Position numbers and translations under genes: made by a program. From the NCBI GenBank assembly GCA_964397255.1, contig CAYNHQ010000002.1, forward strand, positions 186,001 to 250,000: a stretch of 64,000 bases of DNA, read 5' to 3'. The stretch comes from CAYNHQ01 sp964397255. Lineage in GTDB: Bacteria; Bdellovibrionota_G; JALEGL01; DATDPG01. The notes beneath the pieces are model-generated. The model did no database searches. It was not told the DNA's origin and saw nothing but the letters and a program-made list of their open reading frames with translations. Positions 22,906 through 33,479 of this stretch are shown here, one piece after another. Numbering within the stretch: position 1 is the stretch's first letter; the number at the start of each line of letters is the position of its first letter.

Positions 22906-25900
22906 GTCTTCGTCGACGACGGTGGGAACGTCACCTAGAGTGCCGAGCGGAAGTGTTGATTCCGCCTCGCCCTCTTCCACGGGCGCTAGCTCCTCGCCCA
23001 TGACGTTGATTCCGAGGTTGCGATAATAGGTCACACCGGTTCCCGCCGGGATGAGTCGCCCCATGATGAGGTTCTCTTTGAGTCCTCGGAGATGATCATA
23101 CCGCCCGTTGATCGCCGCCTCAGTGAATACTTTCGTCGTCTCCTGGAACGAAGCCGCTGAAATGAACGACTCGGTCGAAAGAGAAGCCTTCGTGATTCCG
23201 AGAAGCAATGGCTCGGCCGTCGCCGGCTTTCCACCCTTCTTCTTCACCTTCTCGTTTTCTTCCGCGAATGTCGCCTTGTCACATTGCTCACCCGAAAGGA
23301 ACGTCGTATCGCCCGATTCCACCACTTTCACCTTGCGAAGCATCTGGCGAACAATCGTTTCGATGTGTTTGTCGTTGATTTTCACACCCTGAAGTCGATA
23401 GACCTCTTGCACCTCATCAACCATATACTTAGCTAGTTCTTTCTCACCCAACACTTTAAGTATGTCGTGAGGGTTCGCCGAACCGTCCATCAGCGATTCG
23501 CCTGCGCGAATTCGGTCACCTTCCAGAACAGAGATGTGCTTGCCCTTGGGGATCAAATACTCGCGTACTTCTCCCACTTCCGGCGTCACGATGACTTTCC
23601 GTTTTCCTTTTGTGTCTTTTCCAAATGACACAACACCATCAATTTCGGAAATCACAGCAACTTCCTTAGGCTTGCGCGCCTCGAACAATTCCGCCACGCG
23701 AGGAAGACCTCCCGTGATGTCCTTTGTTTTCGTGGTTTCGCGCGGGATTCTCGCGATAATGTCACCCGGCGTAACATCTTCGCCGTCGGCAACCATGATA
23801 ATCGCCTTCACCGGCAACATGTATGCCGCTTCAGCTTCGGAGTAAGCCGACTTGATTCCCTTTCCTTTGGAATCCACCAAAGTCACTCGAGGACGAAGAT
23901 CAGGATCACGCGACTCCACAATGACCCGTCGGGAAAGACCCGTTACAGCGTCAACCTGTTCCTTCATCGTCATGCCTTCGACAATGTCGCTATACTTCAC
24001 GCCCCCTCCCACTTCCGTGAGAATTGGAATCGTGTAAGGATCCCACTCGGCGATGAGTTTCCCCGGTTTTACTTTTGTTCCTTCATCGGCCAAGAGCTGC
24101 GAGCCGTAGAGAATCTTATATCGTTCGCGTTCACGATGGTTCTCATCGATAATCGCAAGCTCGCCGTTTCGGTTCATGACCGTCAATTTGCCATCACGGT
24201 TTTTCACGACGTTTAAGTTGATGAACTTGAGCTCTCCTCCATGCCGAGCTTCGAGTGTGGATTGCTCGGCCCTTCGAGTCGCCGTTCCGCCGACGTGGAA
24301 AGTACGCATGGTCAGCTGCGTTCCTGGTTCACCAATGGATTGAGCGGCGATAATTCCAACCGCCTCTCCCACGTTGACCTGGCGGCCTCGCGCGAGGTCA
24401 CGACCGTAGCAAAGCGCGCAAACTCCCCGGCGACTTTGGCATGTGAGAACTGAACGAATTTTCACCCGCTCGAGACCCGAATCGTCGATCTTCTTCACAT
24501 ACGACTCGTCGATTTCCGTATTCGCCGGAATCAGTACATCTCCAGTGACCGGATCGATGACATCTTCGAGTGTGACGCGGCCCAAAATTCGATCACCCAG
24601 AGGTTCGATGATTTCTCCGCCTTCGACAAGCGGCGAGACAAAAATTCCATCCAGCGCTTCGCAATCGTACTCCGCGATCACAGCGTCCTGAGCGACATCC
24701 ACGAGACGGCGTGTGAGATATCCGGAGTTCGCGGTCTTCAAAGCCGTGTCGGCGAGACCCTTTCGAGCTCCGTGCGTCGAAATGAAGTACTGAAGAACCG
24801 TCAACCCCTCTTTGAAATTTGCCGTAATCGGCGTTTCAATGATTTCTCCCGACGGCTTCGCCATAAGACCCCGCATACCCGCCAGCTGCCTCATCTGCTG
24901 CGCGCTACCTCTCGCTCCCGAATCCGCCATCATAAAGATCGGGTTGAAGCTGGGGACTTCGTGTTTTTCGCCTTTGGTATTCTCAATATGTTCGGTGCCG
25001 ACTTCGCGAAGCATTTCTGTCGCGATCTTTTCCGAAACCTGGGCCCAAATATCGATCACCTTATTGTAACGTTCACCATCGGTGATGAGACCGTCGGTAT
25101 ATTGCTTCTGAATCTTTTGAACCTCATGATTGGTTTCATCCAGCAATATCGTTTTCGCCGCTGGAATCTTCATGTCATCCATACAGATCGACATTCCCGC
25201 CTTGGTCGCATACTCAAACCCAAGTTTCATGAGTCGATCGGCCAAGATGACGGTTTCCTTCTGCCCGCAAACGCGGAACGTGAAGTCGATCAAATTCGCG
25301 AGACGTTTTTTGTCCATCACACGATTGATGACGTCGAACGCAACCTGTGGAGGCGTAACTTCGCTCAAAAGAATACGACCGACGGTCGTATCCACTCGTT
25401 TGCCGTTCATTCGGACTTTGATTTTCGCATGAAGGGCAACCTCACCGGCATCATATGCAATGCGGACTTCCGCGGGGCTCGAGAAAAGTCTGCCCTCGCC
25501 CGCCACAAAATCACGATCTCGAGTCAAAAAGTAAAGCCCCAACACCACGTCTTGCGTCGGAACGATGATCGGCTTTCCGTGCGCAGGAGACAAAATATTG
25601 TTCGTCGACATCATAAGGACGCGTGCCTCGATTTGGGCCTCAATAGATAGAGGAACGTGCACGGCCATCTGGTCTCCGTCGAAGTCGGCGTTAAACGCCA
25701 CGCAGACGAGCGGATGAAGTTGAATGGCTTTTCCTTCAATGAGAAGAGGTTCAAAGGCTTGAATACCGAGACGATGGAGCGTCGGCGCCCGGTTGAGCAT
25801 GACCGGATGCTCCTTCACGACTTCTTCGAGAACGTCGAAAACTTCCGTGGCTTCTCCTTCGACCATCTTTTTCGCAGCCTTGATCGTCGTCACATAGCCC

Positions 25901-27078
25901 CGTTCTTCCAGCTTGTTGTAAATAAAGGGCTTGAAGAGTTCGAGTGCCATCAATTTGGGAAGGCCACATTGATGCAGTTTGAGCTCGGGTCCGACGACGA
26001 TAACTGAACGTCCCGAGTAATCCACACGCTTTCCAAGAAGATTCTGACGGAACCGTCCCTGCTTTCCTTTGATCATTTCGGAAAGGGATTTAAGAGGCCG
26101 CTTGTTGGGTCCTGTAATCGTTTTTCCACGTCGGCCGTTATCAAATAAAGCGTCCACCGCTTCCTGGAGCATCCGCTTTTCATTGCGGATGATGATTTCG
26201 GGAGCGTTGAGTTCCAATAACCTCTTCAATCGATTGTTTCGATTGATCACTCGGCGATAGAGGTCGTTGAGATCGGACGTCGCAAATCGGCCACCATCCA
26301 GCGGTACAAGAGGACGGAGATCCGGCGGAAGAACCGGAACGACATCCAGAACCATCCAATCGGGCTTATTTCCAGACTCACGGAAGGCTTCCACCACCTT
26401 GAGGCGCTTCGCGATCTTTTTTCGCTTGGCTTCGGAATTTGTTTCGCGCGTTTCTTTGCGTAGCTTTTTGGCAAGACCATCGAGATCGATTTCGGAGAGG
26501 ATTTTCTTTACGGACGATGCTCCCATGCCCACGGTGAAAGAGCCTTCGCCGAACTCTTCGGAAACTTCCTGATATCGGTCTTCGGTGAGTACCTCGCCCT
26601 TCTGGAGTTTCGTTGAGCCAGGGTCCAGAACGATATAGGACTCATAATAGATCACCCTCTCGAGATCTTTAAGTGTAACGTCCAAAAGATTTCCAATACG
26701 GCTCGGAAGCGATTTTAAAAACCAAATGTGCGCCACAGGCGTGGCCAAAGCAATGTGGCCCATACGGTCACGGCGGACTTTCGATTGAATCACTTCAACG
26801 CCGCATTTCTCGCAGACGACACCCCGGTGCTTCATTCGCTTGTACTTACCGCAGTTGCACTCGTAGTCTTTGACGGGCCCAAAAATCTTGGCGCAGAAAA
26901 GGCCGTCCCGTTCCGGTTTAAATGTCCGGTAGTTGATCGTTTCGGGTTTTTTCACCTCTCCATACGACCACTCGAGAATTTTCTCGGGTGAAGCGAGTCC
27001 CACACGAATCGCCTCGAACGCGAGTGGATCTTTCGGTTTCTCGAAAAAACTGAATGAAAAAATATCTTCCGTCACCAT
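22888..27078 (-). CDS. rpoC: RNA polymerase beta' subunit
   Basis: Catalytic core of RNA polymerase. The N-terminal zinc site (CNCGKYKRMKHRGVVCEKCGVE), the Mg-binding active-site motif NADFDGDQMAVH and the second zinc site (CQSRRGVCALCYG) are all present. At 1396 residues it is close to the proteobacterial length. It starts 18 nt after rpoB. Its last six codons are duplicated at 21141-21158 beyond the Fic insert. Confidence 0.99.
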   Translation of the reverse strand: MVTEDIFSFSFFEKPKDPLAFEAIRVGLASPEKILEWSYGEVKKPETINYRTFKPERDGLFCAKIFGPVKDYECNCGKYKRMKHRGVVCEKCGVEVIQSKVRRDRMGHIALATPVAHIWFLKSLPSRIGNLLDVTLKDLERVIYYESYIVLDPGSTKLQKGEVLTEDRYQEVSEEFGEGSFTVGMGASSVKKILSEIDLDGLAKKLRKETRETNSEAKRKKIAKRLKVVEAFRESGNKPDWMVLDVVPVLPPDLRPLVPLDGGRFATSDLNDLYRRVINRNNRLKRLLELNAPEIIIRNEKRMLQEAVDALFDNGRRGKTITGPNKRPLKSLSEMIKGKQGRFRQNLLGKRVDYSGRSVIVVGPELKLHQCGLPKLMALELFKPFIYNKLEERGYVTTIKAAKKMVEGEATEVFDVLEEVVKEHPVMLNRAPTLHRLGIQAFEPLLIEGKAIQLHPLVCVAFNADFDGDQMAVHVPLSIEAQIEARVLMMSTNNILSPAHGKPIIVPTQDVVLGLYFLTRDRDFVAGEGRLFSSPAEVRIAYDAGEVALHAKIKVRMNGKRVDTTVGRILLSEVTPPQVAFDVINRVMDKKRLANLIDFTFRVCGQKETVILADRLMKLGFEYATKAGMSICMDDMKIPAAKTILLDETNHEVQKIQKQYTDGLITDGERYNKVIDIWAQVSEKIATEMLREVGTEHIENTKGEKHEVPSFNPIFMMADSGARGSAQQMRQLAGMRGLMAKPSGEIIETPITANFKEGLTVLQYFISTHGARKGLADTALKTANSGYLTRRLVDVAQDAVIAEYDCEALDGIFVSPLVEGGEIIEPLGDRILGRVTLEDVIDPVTGDVLIPANTEIDESYVKKIDDSGLERVKIRSVLTCQSRRGVCALCYGRDLARGRQVNVGEAVGIIAAQSIGEPGTQLTMRTFHVGGTATRRAEQSTLEARHGGELKFINLNVVKNRDGKLTVMNRNGELAIIDENHRERERYKILYGSQLLADEGTKVKPGKLIAEWDPYTIPILTEVGGGVKYSDIVEGMTMKEQVDAVTGLSRRVIVESRDPDLRPRVTLVDSKGKGIKSAYSEAEAAYMLPVKAIIMVADGEDVTPGDIIARIPRETTKTKDITGGLPRVAELFEARKPKEVAVISEIDGVVSFGKDTKGKRKVIVTPEVGEVREYLIPKGKHISVLEGDRIRAGESLMDGSANPHDILKVLGEKELAKYMVDEVQEVYRLQGVKINDKHIETIVRQMLRKVKVVESGDTTFLSGEQCDKATFAEENEKVKKKGGKPATAEPLLLGITKASLSTESFISAASFQETTKVFTEAAINGRYDHLRGLKENLIMGRLIPAGTGVTYYRNLGINVMGEELAPVEEGEAESTLPLGTLGDVPTVVDEDRPHAK

Positions 27079-27096
27079 AGTCTCATCTCCTAAACA

Positions 27097-30000
27097 TTAT
27101 GCGGCTTGCGCGCTTGTTTCCGTCAATGTCTCGTCTTTCCCCTGCGACGTCTCGATCAACTTTACATCGAGCGAAAGAGCCTGCAGCTCTTTGAGAAGAA
27201 CGTTAAACGACTCCGGCAACCCGCATTCCATTACGGCATCGCCCTTCACGATCGACTCGTACATTCGCGTACGCCCGCCGATATCATCCGACTTCACGGT
27301 CAAGAACTCGCGCAACGTATGTGCGGCGCCATAAGCTTCAAGCGCCCAAACTTCCATTTCTCCCAGTCTCTGACCACCAAACTGCGCCTTACCACCGAGC
27401 GGTTGTTGCGTAACCAGCGAATAGGGTCCGATGGAACGGGCATGAATCTTGTCGTCCACCAAGTGGTGAAGCTTCAAAATGTACATCACGCCCACGGTCA
27501 CTCTATTCTCAAAAGGCTCTCCTGTTCTTCCATCGTAAAGCGTGGTCTGCCCTGAGGGAGGAAGTTCGGCGAGTTCGAGCATCTCTTTAATATTCGCATC
27601 GCGTGGCCCTTCGAAGACCGGTGACGCCATGAAAATTCCTTCTTTCGCCAAGCGCTCGCAGGCCTGTTTCACTTCGGCATCGCTCATTTCAGAAACGAAT
27701 TTCTCCATCTCTTTTGTGGCGTATGCCCTTTTAAGAAAGGCTCGGAGCTTATCGGCCGAATAATTTTCACCAATGTACTTCTCGATCTGCTGTCCGAGTC
27801 CCCTTGCAGCCCAACCCAGATGGGTCTCAAGAATCTGACCCACGTTCATACGAGACGGAACGCCGAGCGGATTGAGAACGACATCCACGGGACGGCCGTC
27901 CGCCAAATAGGGCATGTCTTCCGCCGCCATGATTCGCGAAACCACACCCTTATTTCCATGGCGTCCCGCCATTTTGTCGCCGACTTGAATCTTTCGTTTG
28001 ATCGCCACATAGACCTTCACCATCTTGATAACGCCCGGAGGAAGCTCGTCACCGCCTTTGAGACGGTTGATCTTGTCGTTGAAAACCGACTTTACGAAAT
28101 CAATCTGCTCGCGAAGATTGTCGAGAACCGCCTGAATATCGTTTTCAACTTTTTCCCCGTCGGTGACCGAAATTTCCTTCCAACGATGTTGTGGAATCGC
28201 CGCCAGCGTTTCGGCGTCGATTTTCTTCCCTTTGGAAAGAAGGGTCTGATCTTTGTCGTCGACGATCCGAACAGCCGATGTCTCGTTGATCAAAAGATCC
28301 CGGATTCGATCGTATGCGGATGAGCGAATGATTTTGATCTGATCCTCTTGATCTTGGAGAAGTCGGCGTGTTGTCGCATCTTCGATTTCGCGCGCTCGAG
28401 AATCTTTATCGACTCCCTCGCGAACAAAAACCTGCGCATCAATGACGATCCCGGCGGTTCCCGGAGGAACCATGAGCGACGTATCTTTTACGTCTCCCGC
28501 CTTGTCCCCAAAGATGGCCCGAAGGAGTTTTTCTTCGGGAGAAAGCTGTGTCTCGCCTTTGGGTGTGACCTTTCCAGCAAGAATGTCTCCCGGTTTTACT
28601 TCCGCGCCGATTCGGACAATTCCCGACTCATCGAGATTGCGAAGGGCCTCTTCGCCCACATTCGGGATATCTCGCGTGATTTCTTCTTTTCCCAATTTCG
28701 TATCGCGCGCCACGACTTCAAACGCTTCAATATGAACGGATGTAAAGACATCTTCATGGACCAAACGTTCCGAAAGGAGAATGGAATCCTCGAAGTTGTA
28801 ACCTCCCCAGGGCATGAACGCGACCATGACGTTTTGACCCAGAGCCAGTTCGCCCCGTTCCGTAGCCGGACCGTCCACAATGACATCGCCCCGCTTCACG
28901 CGATCTCCCTTTTTCACAATGGGCTTCTGATTGATGCAGGTTGCTTGGTTCGAGCGCTGATATTTAATGAGATTATAAATATCGACTTGGGCTCCCGTTC
29001 GATCTCCCTTTTTCGGATCGACCTTTATGACGATTCGGTTGGCATCCACGCTGTCGACCATTCCGTCATTGACCGCCACAAGCGCGGCACCCGAATCGCG
29101 CGCTACAATGGATTCAATGCCTGTGCCTACGATCGGGGCTTCGGTCCGAATGAGAGGAACTGCTTGCCGTTGCATGTTCGAACCCATGAGTGCCCGGTTC
29201 GCGTCGTCATTCTCTAAGAAGGGAATAAGCGAGGCCGCTACCGAGACCAACTGGTTCGGCGAAACGTCCATCAGTGTGACCTCTTCTGGAGCAACGGTAA
29301 CAAACTCCCCCTCTTTACGAGCGGAGATGAGCTCTGCTGTAAAGTGCCCCTTTCCATCCACAGGCGCGTTCGCCTGAGCAATAACGTGTTGTGCCTCTTC
29401 AAGAGCTGAGAGAAAGGCCACATCATCCGTCACGCGGCCATTTGTCACCTTGCGATAAGGTGTCTCGATAAACCCATGGTCGTTGACTCGAGCAAATGTC
29501 GAGAGCGATGCGATGAGACCGATATTTGGACCTTCGGGTGTTTCCACCGGGCAGATTCGACCATAGTGAGTCGCGTGAACGTCACGAACTTCGAATCCGG
29601 CACGTTCACGGGTCAGACCGCCGGGTCCCAAAGCCGACAAGCGCCGCTTATGTGTGACCGAAGAAAGCGGATTGGTTTGATCCATAAACTGTGACAACTG
29701 GCTGGATCCAAAGAACTCTTTAATAACGGCCGAGACCGGTTTCGAATTAATCAACTCATGCGGCATGAGCGTTTCCACTTCTTGCAAACTCATTCGCTCT
29801 TTAATCGCCCGTTCCATTCGCATCAGTCCGATGCGGTATTGAATTTCGACCAATTCTCCAACCGCTCGCACCCGCCGATTTCCAAGGTGATCGATGTCAT
29901 CCACTTCTCCACGACCGTTTTTCAGTTCGATCAAGTATTTTACGGTCGCAAGTATGTCTTCTTTGCTCAGCGTTCGAGCAGTGACATCGGAACTGATGTC

Positions 30001-31257
30001 AAATTTATGGTTGATCTTGAGACGTCCGACGGTTGAAAGATCATATCGTTCAGAGTTGAAAAAGAGGTTCTCAAAAAATGCCGTAGCCGTTTCGAGCGTG
30101 GGAGGATCCCCAGGGCGAAGGCGAGCATAAATTTCGAGAATCGCTTCATTCGTGTTGGTCATTTTGTCGACCATGAGCGTATTTCGAAGCGCTGCGTTGT
30201 AGTTGATCCCATCTATATAAAGGAGGGGAATCTTCTTCACTCCACGCTTAATCATTTCTTCAAAAGCCTCTTCGGTAAGGTCCTTGTTTACCTCCAAGAT
30301 GACTTCGCCCGTCTTGGGGTCGACAATGTCATGCGCCGCCGCGCGACCGATCAAGTCATCCAGAATGGTCGGGATTTCTTTGATTCCCGCTTCTTCAATT
30401 TTCTTCACGGCAAATTTAGTGAATTTTCGGTCTTTCTTCACGATGAGTTCGCCGCTCTTTGGATGAACGACATCATCACAGGCCCGCTGGCCAGGCAAAA
30501 GGTCGATGATCACATTCTTTGTCAGCGATCCACGGTTGCCAATCTTAATTTCTTCGGAGTGATAGAAGAAGTTCAAGAGTTCTTCCTCGCTCATTCCTAG
30601 CGCTCGGAGAAGTACCGTTGCCGGAATTTTTCGTCGGCGATCGATCCGGACATAAATCATATCGCGATGGTCGTACTCGAAGTCGAGCCAAGATCCGCGA
30701 TAAGGAAGAACCCGCGCGGTATAAAGGACCGTCCCACGGGTAGTCGTCGCCTTGTTTTTGTCTGAATCAAAAAAGACGCCAGGCGAACGATGGAGTTGGC
30801 TGACTACGACTCGCTCGGTGCCATTAATAATGAACGTGCCGTTGGTGGTCATGACCGGTATTTCGCCGAAATAGACTTCCTGCTCTTTCACATCGCGGAT
30901 CGTCTGAGGTGCCGCTCCTTCTGTCGTATCCCAAACCACGAGGCGAACCACCACCTTGAGCGGGCAGGCGAAGGTCATCCCGCGCTGGAGACATTCATCC
31001 ACGTCGTACTTGGGATCTTCGAGCTTAAACGAAACAAACTCGAGCGATGCGGTCTCATTGAAATCTCGGATCGGGAAGACAGACTTAAATACCGCCTGCA
31101 GTCCGATATCTTCCCGCGCATTTTCGGCGACACCGGCTTGGAGAAATTTTTCGTAGGAGCGAGTTTGGATATCAATCAAGTTCGGGACATCCATTACCTT
31201 CTTAATTCCCGCAAAGCTTTTGCGAACGCGCTGACGATGATTCGAAAGTGAAGCCAT
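27097..31257 (-). CDS. rpoB: RNA polymerase beta subunit
   Basis: Forms the active-site cleft with beta'. The rifampicin-binding region GSSQLSQFMDQTNPLSSVTHKRRLSALGPGGL is seen in parts, followed by GRICPVETPEGPNIGLI, and the C-terminal HGNKGVVS region. ATG 31257 has AAGGAG upstream, giving 1386 residues; an in-frame ATG six codons earlier lacks a site. The rifampicin cluster has the usual sensitive residues (QFMDQ, HKRRLSALG). Confidence 0.99.
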   Translation of the reverse strand: MASLSNHRQRVRKSFAGIKKVMDVPNLIDIQTRSYEKFLQAGVAENAREDIGLQAVFKSVFPIRDFNETASLEFVSFKLEDPKYDVDECLQRGMTFACPLKVVVRLVVWDTTEGAAPQTIRDVKEQEVYFGEIPVMTTNGTFIINGTERVVVSQLHRSPGVFFDSDKNKATTTRGTVLYTARVLPYRGSWLDFEYDHRDMIYVRIDRRRKIPATVLLRALGMSEEELLNFFYHSEEIKIGNRGSLTKNVIIDLLPGQRACDDVVHPKSGELIVKKDRKFTKFAVKKIEEAGIKEIPTILDDLIGRAAAHDIVDPKTGEVILEVNKDLTEEAFEEMIKRGVKKIPLLYIDGINYNAALRNTLMVDKMTNTNEAILEIYARLRPGDPPTLETATAFFENLFFNSERYDLSTVGRLKINHKFDISSDVTARTLSKEDILATVKYLIELKNGRGEVDDIDHLGNRRVRAVGELVEIQYRIGLMRMERAIKERMSLQEVETLMPHELINSKPVSAVIKEFFGSSQLSQFMDQTNPLSSVTHKRRLSALGPGGLTRERAGFEVRDVHATHYGRICPVETPEGPNIGLIASLSTFARVNDHGFIETPYRKVTNGRVTDDVAFLSALEEAQHVIAQANAPVDGKGHFTAELISARKEGEFVTVAPEEVTLMDVSPNQLVSVAASLIPFLENDDANRALMGSNMQRQAVPLIRTEAPIVGTGIESIVARDSGAALVAVNDGMVDSVDANRIVIKVDPKKGDRTGAQVDIYNLIKYQRSNQATCINQKPIVKKGDRVKRGDVIVDGPATERGELALGQNVMVAFMPWGGYNFEDSILLSERLVHEDVFTSVHIEAFEVVARDTKLGKEEITRDIPNVGEEALRNLDESGIVRIGAEVKPGDILAGKVTPKGETQLSPEEKLLRAIFGDKAGDVKDTSLMVPPGTAGIVIDAQVFVREGVDKDSRAREIEDATTRRLLQDQEDQIKIIRSSAYDRIRDLLINETSAVRIVDDKDQTLLSKGKKIDAETLAAIPQHRWKEISVTDGEKVENDIQAVLDNLREQIDFVKSVFNDKINRLKGGDELPPGVIKMVKVYVAIKRKIQVGDKMAGRHGNKGVVSRIMAAEDMPYLADGRPVDVVLNPLGVPSRMNVGQILETHLGWAARGLGQQIEKYIGENYSADKLRAFLKRAYATKEMEKFVSEMSDAEVKQACERLAKEGIFMASPVFEGPRDANIKEMLELAELPPSGQTTLYDGRTGEPFENRVTVGVMYILKLHHLVDDKIHARSIGPYSLVTQQPLGGKAQFGGQRLGEMEVWALEAYGAAHTLREFLTVKSDDIGGRTRMYESIVKGDAVMECGLPESFNVLLKELQALSLDVKLIETSQGKDETLTETSAQAA

Positions 31258-31292
31258 TCCTAACTCCTTACACAAAAAGAAATCCCACGAAT

Positions 31293-31308
31293 CGGGGTAC
31301 TCACCCCG
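31293..31308 (-). other. Hairpin in the rplL-rpoB intercistronic region
   Basis: CGGGGT/ACCCCG 6-bp stem with 4-nt loop in the 105-nt rplL-rpoB gap. In E. coli the same gap contains an attenuator and an RNase III site. The stem is not followed by a long T-run, so processing or partial attenuation is more likely than termination. Confidence 0.4.
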
Positions 31309-31362
31309 CTTCGCCTACAACGATCTATATAATGATGCGTGTTCAGAAGCGTGCTCCGGTCT

Positions 31363-31755
31363 TCAGCCTACTTCGACCGTCGCACCTTCTTTTTCAAGCT
31401 CCGCCTTCATCTTGGCGGCGTCTTCCTTATTCACGCCTTCCTTGAGAACCTTCGGAGCTCCATCGACCAGGTCTTTGGCTTCCTTGAGTCCCAAGCCGGT
31501 AAGCGCGCGAACGACCTTGATCACTTGAATCTTTTTGTCACCCGAATTCTTGAGTGTCACCGTAAAATCGGTCTTCTCTTCCGCCACTGCCGCACCGCCC
31601 GCTGCCGGAGCCGCCGCCACAGCGCCCGCTACCGCCACCGGGGCCGCTGATACGCCAAACTTCTCTTCCAATAGATCCACCAACTCTTTGAGCTCGAGAA
31701 CCGTCATTGATTCAATGAATGTAACCAGCTCTTCCTTCGACATCTTTGTTGCCAT
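31363..31755 (-). CDS. rplL: 50S ribosomal protein L7/L12
   Basis: Stalk protein that recruits translation GTPases. N-terminal dimerisation helices (TFIESMTVLELKELVDLLEEKFGV), an Ala-rich hinge (residues about 36-56) and the C-terminal domain with KIQVIKVVRALTGLGLKEAKDLV and VNKEDAAKMKAELEKEGATVEV in parts. Length 130. It starts 24 nt after rplJ. Confidence 0.98.
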   Translation of the reverse strand: MATKMSKEELVTFIESMTVLELKELVDLLEEKFGVSAAPVAVAGAVAAAPAAGGAAVAEEKTDFTVTLKNSGDKKIQVIKVVRALTGLGLKEAKDLVDGAPKVLKEGVNKEDAAKMKAELEKEGATVEVG

Positions 31756-31779
31756 GGTATTACCCGCCTTCCTCCGTAA

Positions 31780-32319
31780 TTAATTAGCGCCCTTCTCTTC
31801 TTTTTGTCTTCGGACCGCATCGAGCGCATAAACGAACTTCCGAAGCACCCCTGAAAGGGTATAAACCAATCCGGCATAAGGAGCCTGAAGCGAACCACAA
31901 AGTCTCGCCAACAGCACTTCCCTTCCCGGCATTTTTGCCAATGACTCAATTTCTTTCAGCGCGAGGATTTTTCCGCCCAACACCCCCGCCTGGATTTTGA
32001 ATTTCTCCTCCTTCTTCGCGAACTCCACCAATACCTTCGCCAATGTCACGGGGTCGGTTTCGGTGTACACCAGGGCCGTAGGACCCTTGAATGAATCCTT
32101 CAGAGCTGCAAGCGGGGTGCCTTCTACTGCTCTCGTTGCCAATGTGTTCTTGATGACCTTCAGTCGAACTTTGTCTTTTCGAAGATCCGCCCGGAGCTTC
32201 GTGATATTTTCAACTGTAATCCCGGAATAATGCGCCACCACCGCCGCCTGAGCAGGCGTGAGCGACTCGCGAATAGTCACCACTTCCTTTTGCCGTGCAT
32301 GTTGACTTGGACTCGTCAT
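31780..32319 (-). CDS. rplJ: 50S ribosomal protein L10
   Basis: Base of the L7/L12 stalk. YSGITVENITKLRADLRKDKVRLKVIKNTLA, FKGPTALVYTETDPVTLAKVL and SLQAPYAGLVYTLSGVLRKFVYALDAV are seen in parts. ATG 32319 (179 residues) follows GGGAGAAAG and lies 10 nt after rplA. The longer in-frame reading to 32361 overlaps rplA and is not supported. Confidence 0.97.
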   Translation of the reverse strand: MTSPSQHARQKEVVTIRESLTPAQAAVVAHYSGITVENITKLRADLRKDKVRLKVIKNTLATRAVEGTPLAALKDSFKGPTALVYTETDPVTLAKVLVEFAKKEEKFKIQAGVLGGKILALKEIESLAKMPGREVLLARLCGSLQAPYAGLVYTLSGVLRKFVYALDAVRRQKEEKGAN

Positions 32320-32329
32320 CGCTTTCTCC

Positions 32330-33031
32330 CTATGCCGCCGCCATAAAGATGGACGGATCAATTTTTACCGCAGGCCCCATGGTCGTCGAAAGAGTGACGC
32401 TCTTGATGTAGGTCCCCTTTGACGTGGAGGGCTTCGCTTTCATCAGCGAATCCATGAGGGCAGAAAAATTTTCCTTAATTTTTCCTTCGCCAAATGAAGA
32501 CTTTCCCAAAATCGAGTGGACGATACCCGCCTTATCCACCCGGAAGTCGACTTTTCCCGCCTTTGTCTCTTTCACCGCTTTTCCAACCTCGAAGGTTACC
32601 GTTCCGGTTTTCGGATTCGGCATGAGACCTCGGGGGCCCAGGACCTGGCCCAATCGTCCCACGGCGCCCATCATGTCAGGCGTCGCAATGATCTTGTCGA
32701 AATCGAGCCACCCCTTTTGAATCTTTTCCAGAGCATCTTCTGCGCCGGTAAAATCAGCGCCGGCGTCTTTCGCTTCCTTTTCTTTCTCGCCTTTAGCGAT
32801 GACTAAGACTCGAACTGATTTTCCCGTGCCATTGGGCAGGCGAACCGAGCCCCGAACATTTTGATCAGCCTGTTTCGGATCCACGCCGAGACGAACCGCC
32901 ACATCGACGGTTTCATCGAATTTCGCCTTCTTCATCGCCGCCAAAATCGAGAGCGCCTCGTCCAGTGTGTATTTTTTTTCGGGGCTCACCTTCGTGGCAT
33001 TTTCTTTATATCGTTTTCCCATCTTTCCCAT
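32330..33031 (-). CDS. rplA: 50S ribosomal protein L1
   Basis: L1-stalk protein that helps release deacylated tRNA and represses its own operon in E. coli. Signatures: ATPDMMGAVGRLGQVLGPRGLMPNPKTGTV in parts, and KAGKVDFRVDKAGIVHSILGK. Length 233. Two ATGs (33031, 33022) are possible starts. It follows rplK by 12 nt. Confidence 0.97.
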   Translation of the reverse strand: MGKMGKRYKENATKVSPEKKYTLDEALSILAAMKKAKFDETVDVAVRLGVDPKQADQNVRGSVRLPNGTGKSVRVLVIAKGEKEKEAKDAGADFTGAEDALEKIQKGWLDFDKIIATPDMMGAVGRLGQVLGPRGLMPNPKTGTVTFEVGKAVKETKAGKVDFRVDKAGIVHSILGKSSFGEGKIKENFSALMDSLMKAKPSTSKGTYIKSVTLSTTMGPAVKIDPSIFMAAA

Positions 33032-33043
33032 CTTCGCTTTCTT

Positions 33044-33472
33044 TTAGCCGACGACATCAATCCCCATGCTGCGTGCGCTACCTTCAATTGAGTGCATCGC
33101 CGCTTCGAGGCTTCCTGCCGTTAAGTCGGGCATTTTAGTTTTTGCAATTTCTTCAATTTGTTTTCGTGTGACTTTTCCGACTTTGTTTTTATTCGGCACG
33201 CCGGATCCCTTTTCGATCTTCGCTGCCTTCTTCAGAAGATCCGAAGCAGGGGGTGTTTTCATGATGAACGTGAATGAACGATCGACATAAATCGTGATCA
33301 CGACGGGAATCACTGTGCCATCTTGGTTTTGTGTCTTAGCGTTGAACTGCTTGCAAAATTCCATGATGTTGACGCCATGCTGGCCGAGCGCGGGGCCAAT
33401 CGGAGGAGCGGGATTGGCTTTTCCTGCCGGAATTTGCAGCTTCACTTGAGTTTGAATTTTCTTTTCCGCCAT
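33044..33472 (-). CDS. rplK: 50S ribosomal protein L11
   Basis: GTPase-associated-centre protein, target of PrmA methylation. It has KLQIPAGKANPAPPIGPALGQHGVNIMEFC, FIMKTPPASDLLKKAAKIEKGSG and AMHSIEGSARSMGIDVVG in parts. ATG 33472 gives 142 residues, 7 nt after nusG. In-frame extension to 33544 would run inside nusG and is rejected. Confidence 0.98.
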   Translation of the reverse strand: MAEKKIQTQVKLQIPAGKANPAPPIGPALGQHGVNIMEFCKQFNAKTQNQDGTVIPVVITIYVDRSFTFIMKTPPASDLLKKAAKIEKGSGVPNKNKVGKVTRKQIEEIAKTKMPDLTAGSLEAAMHSIEGSARSMGIDVVG

Positions 33473-33479
33473 AACGTCC

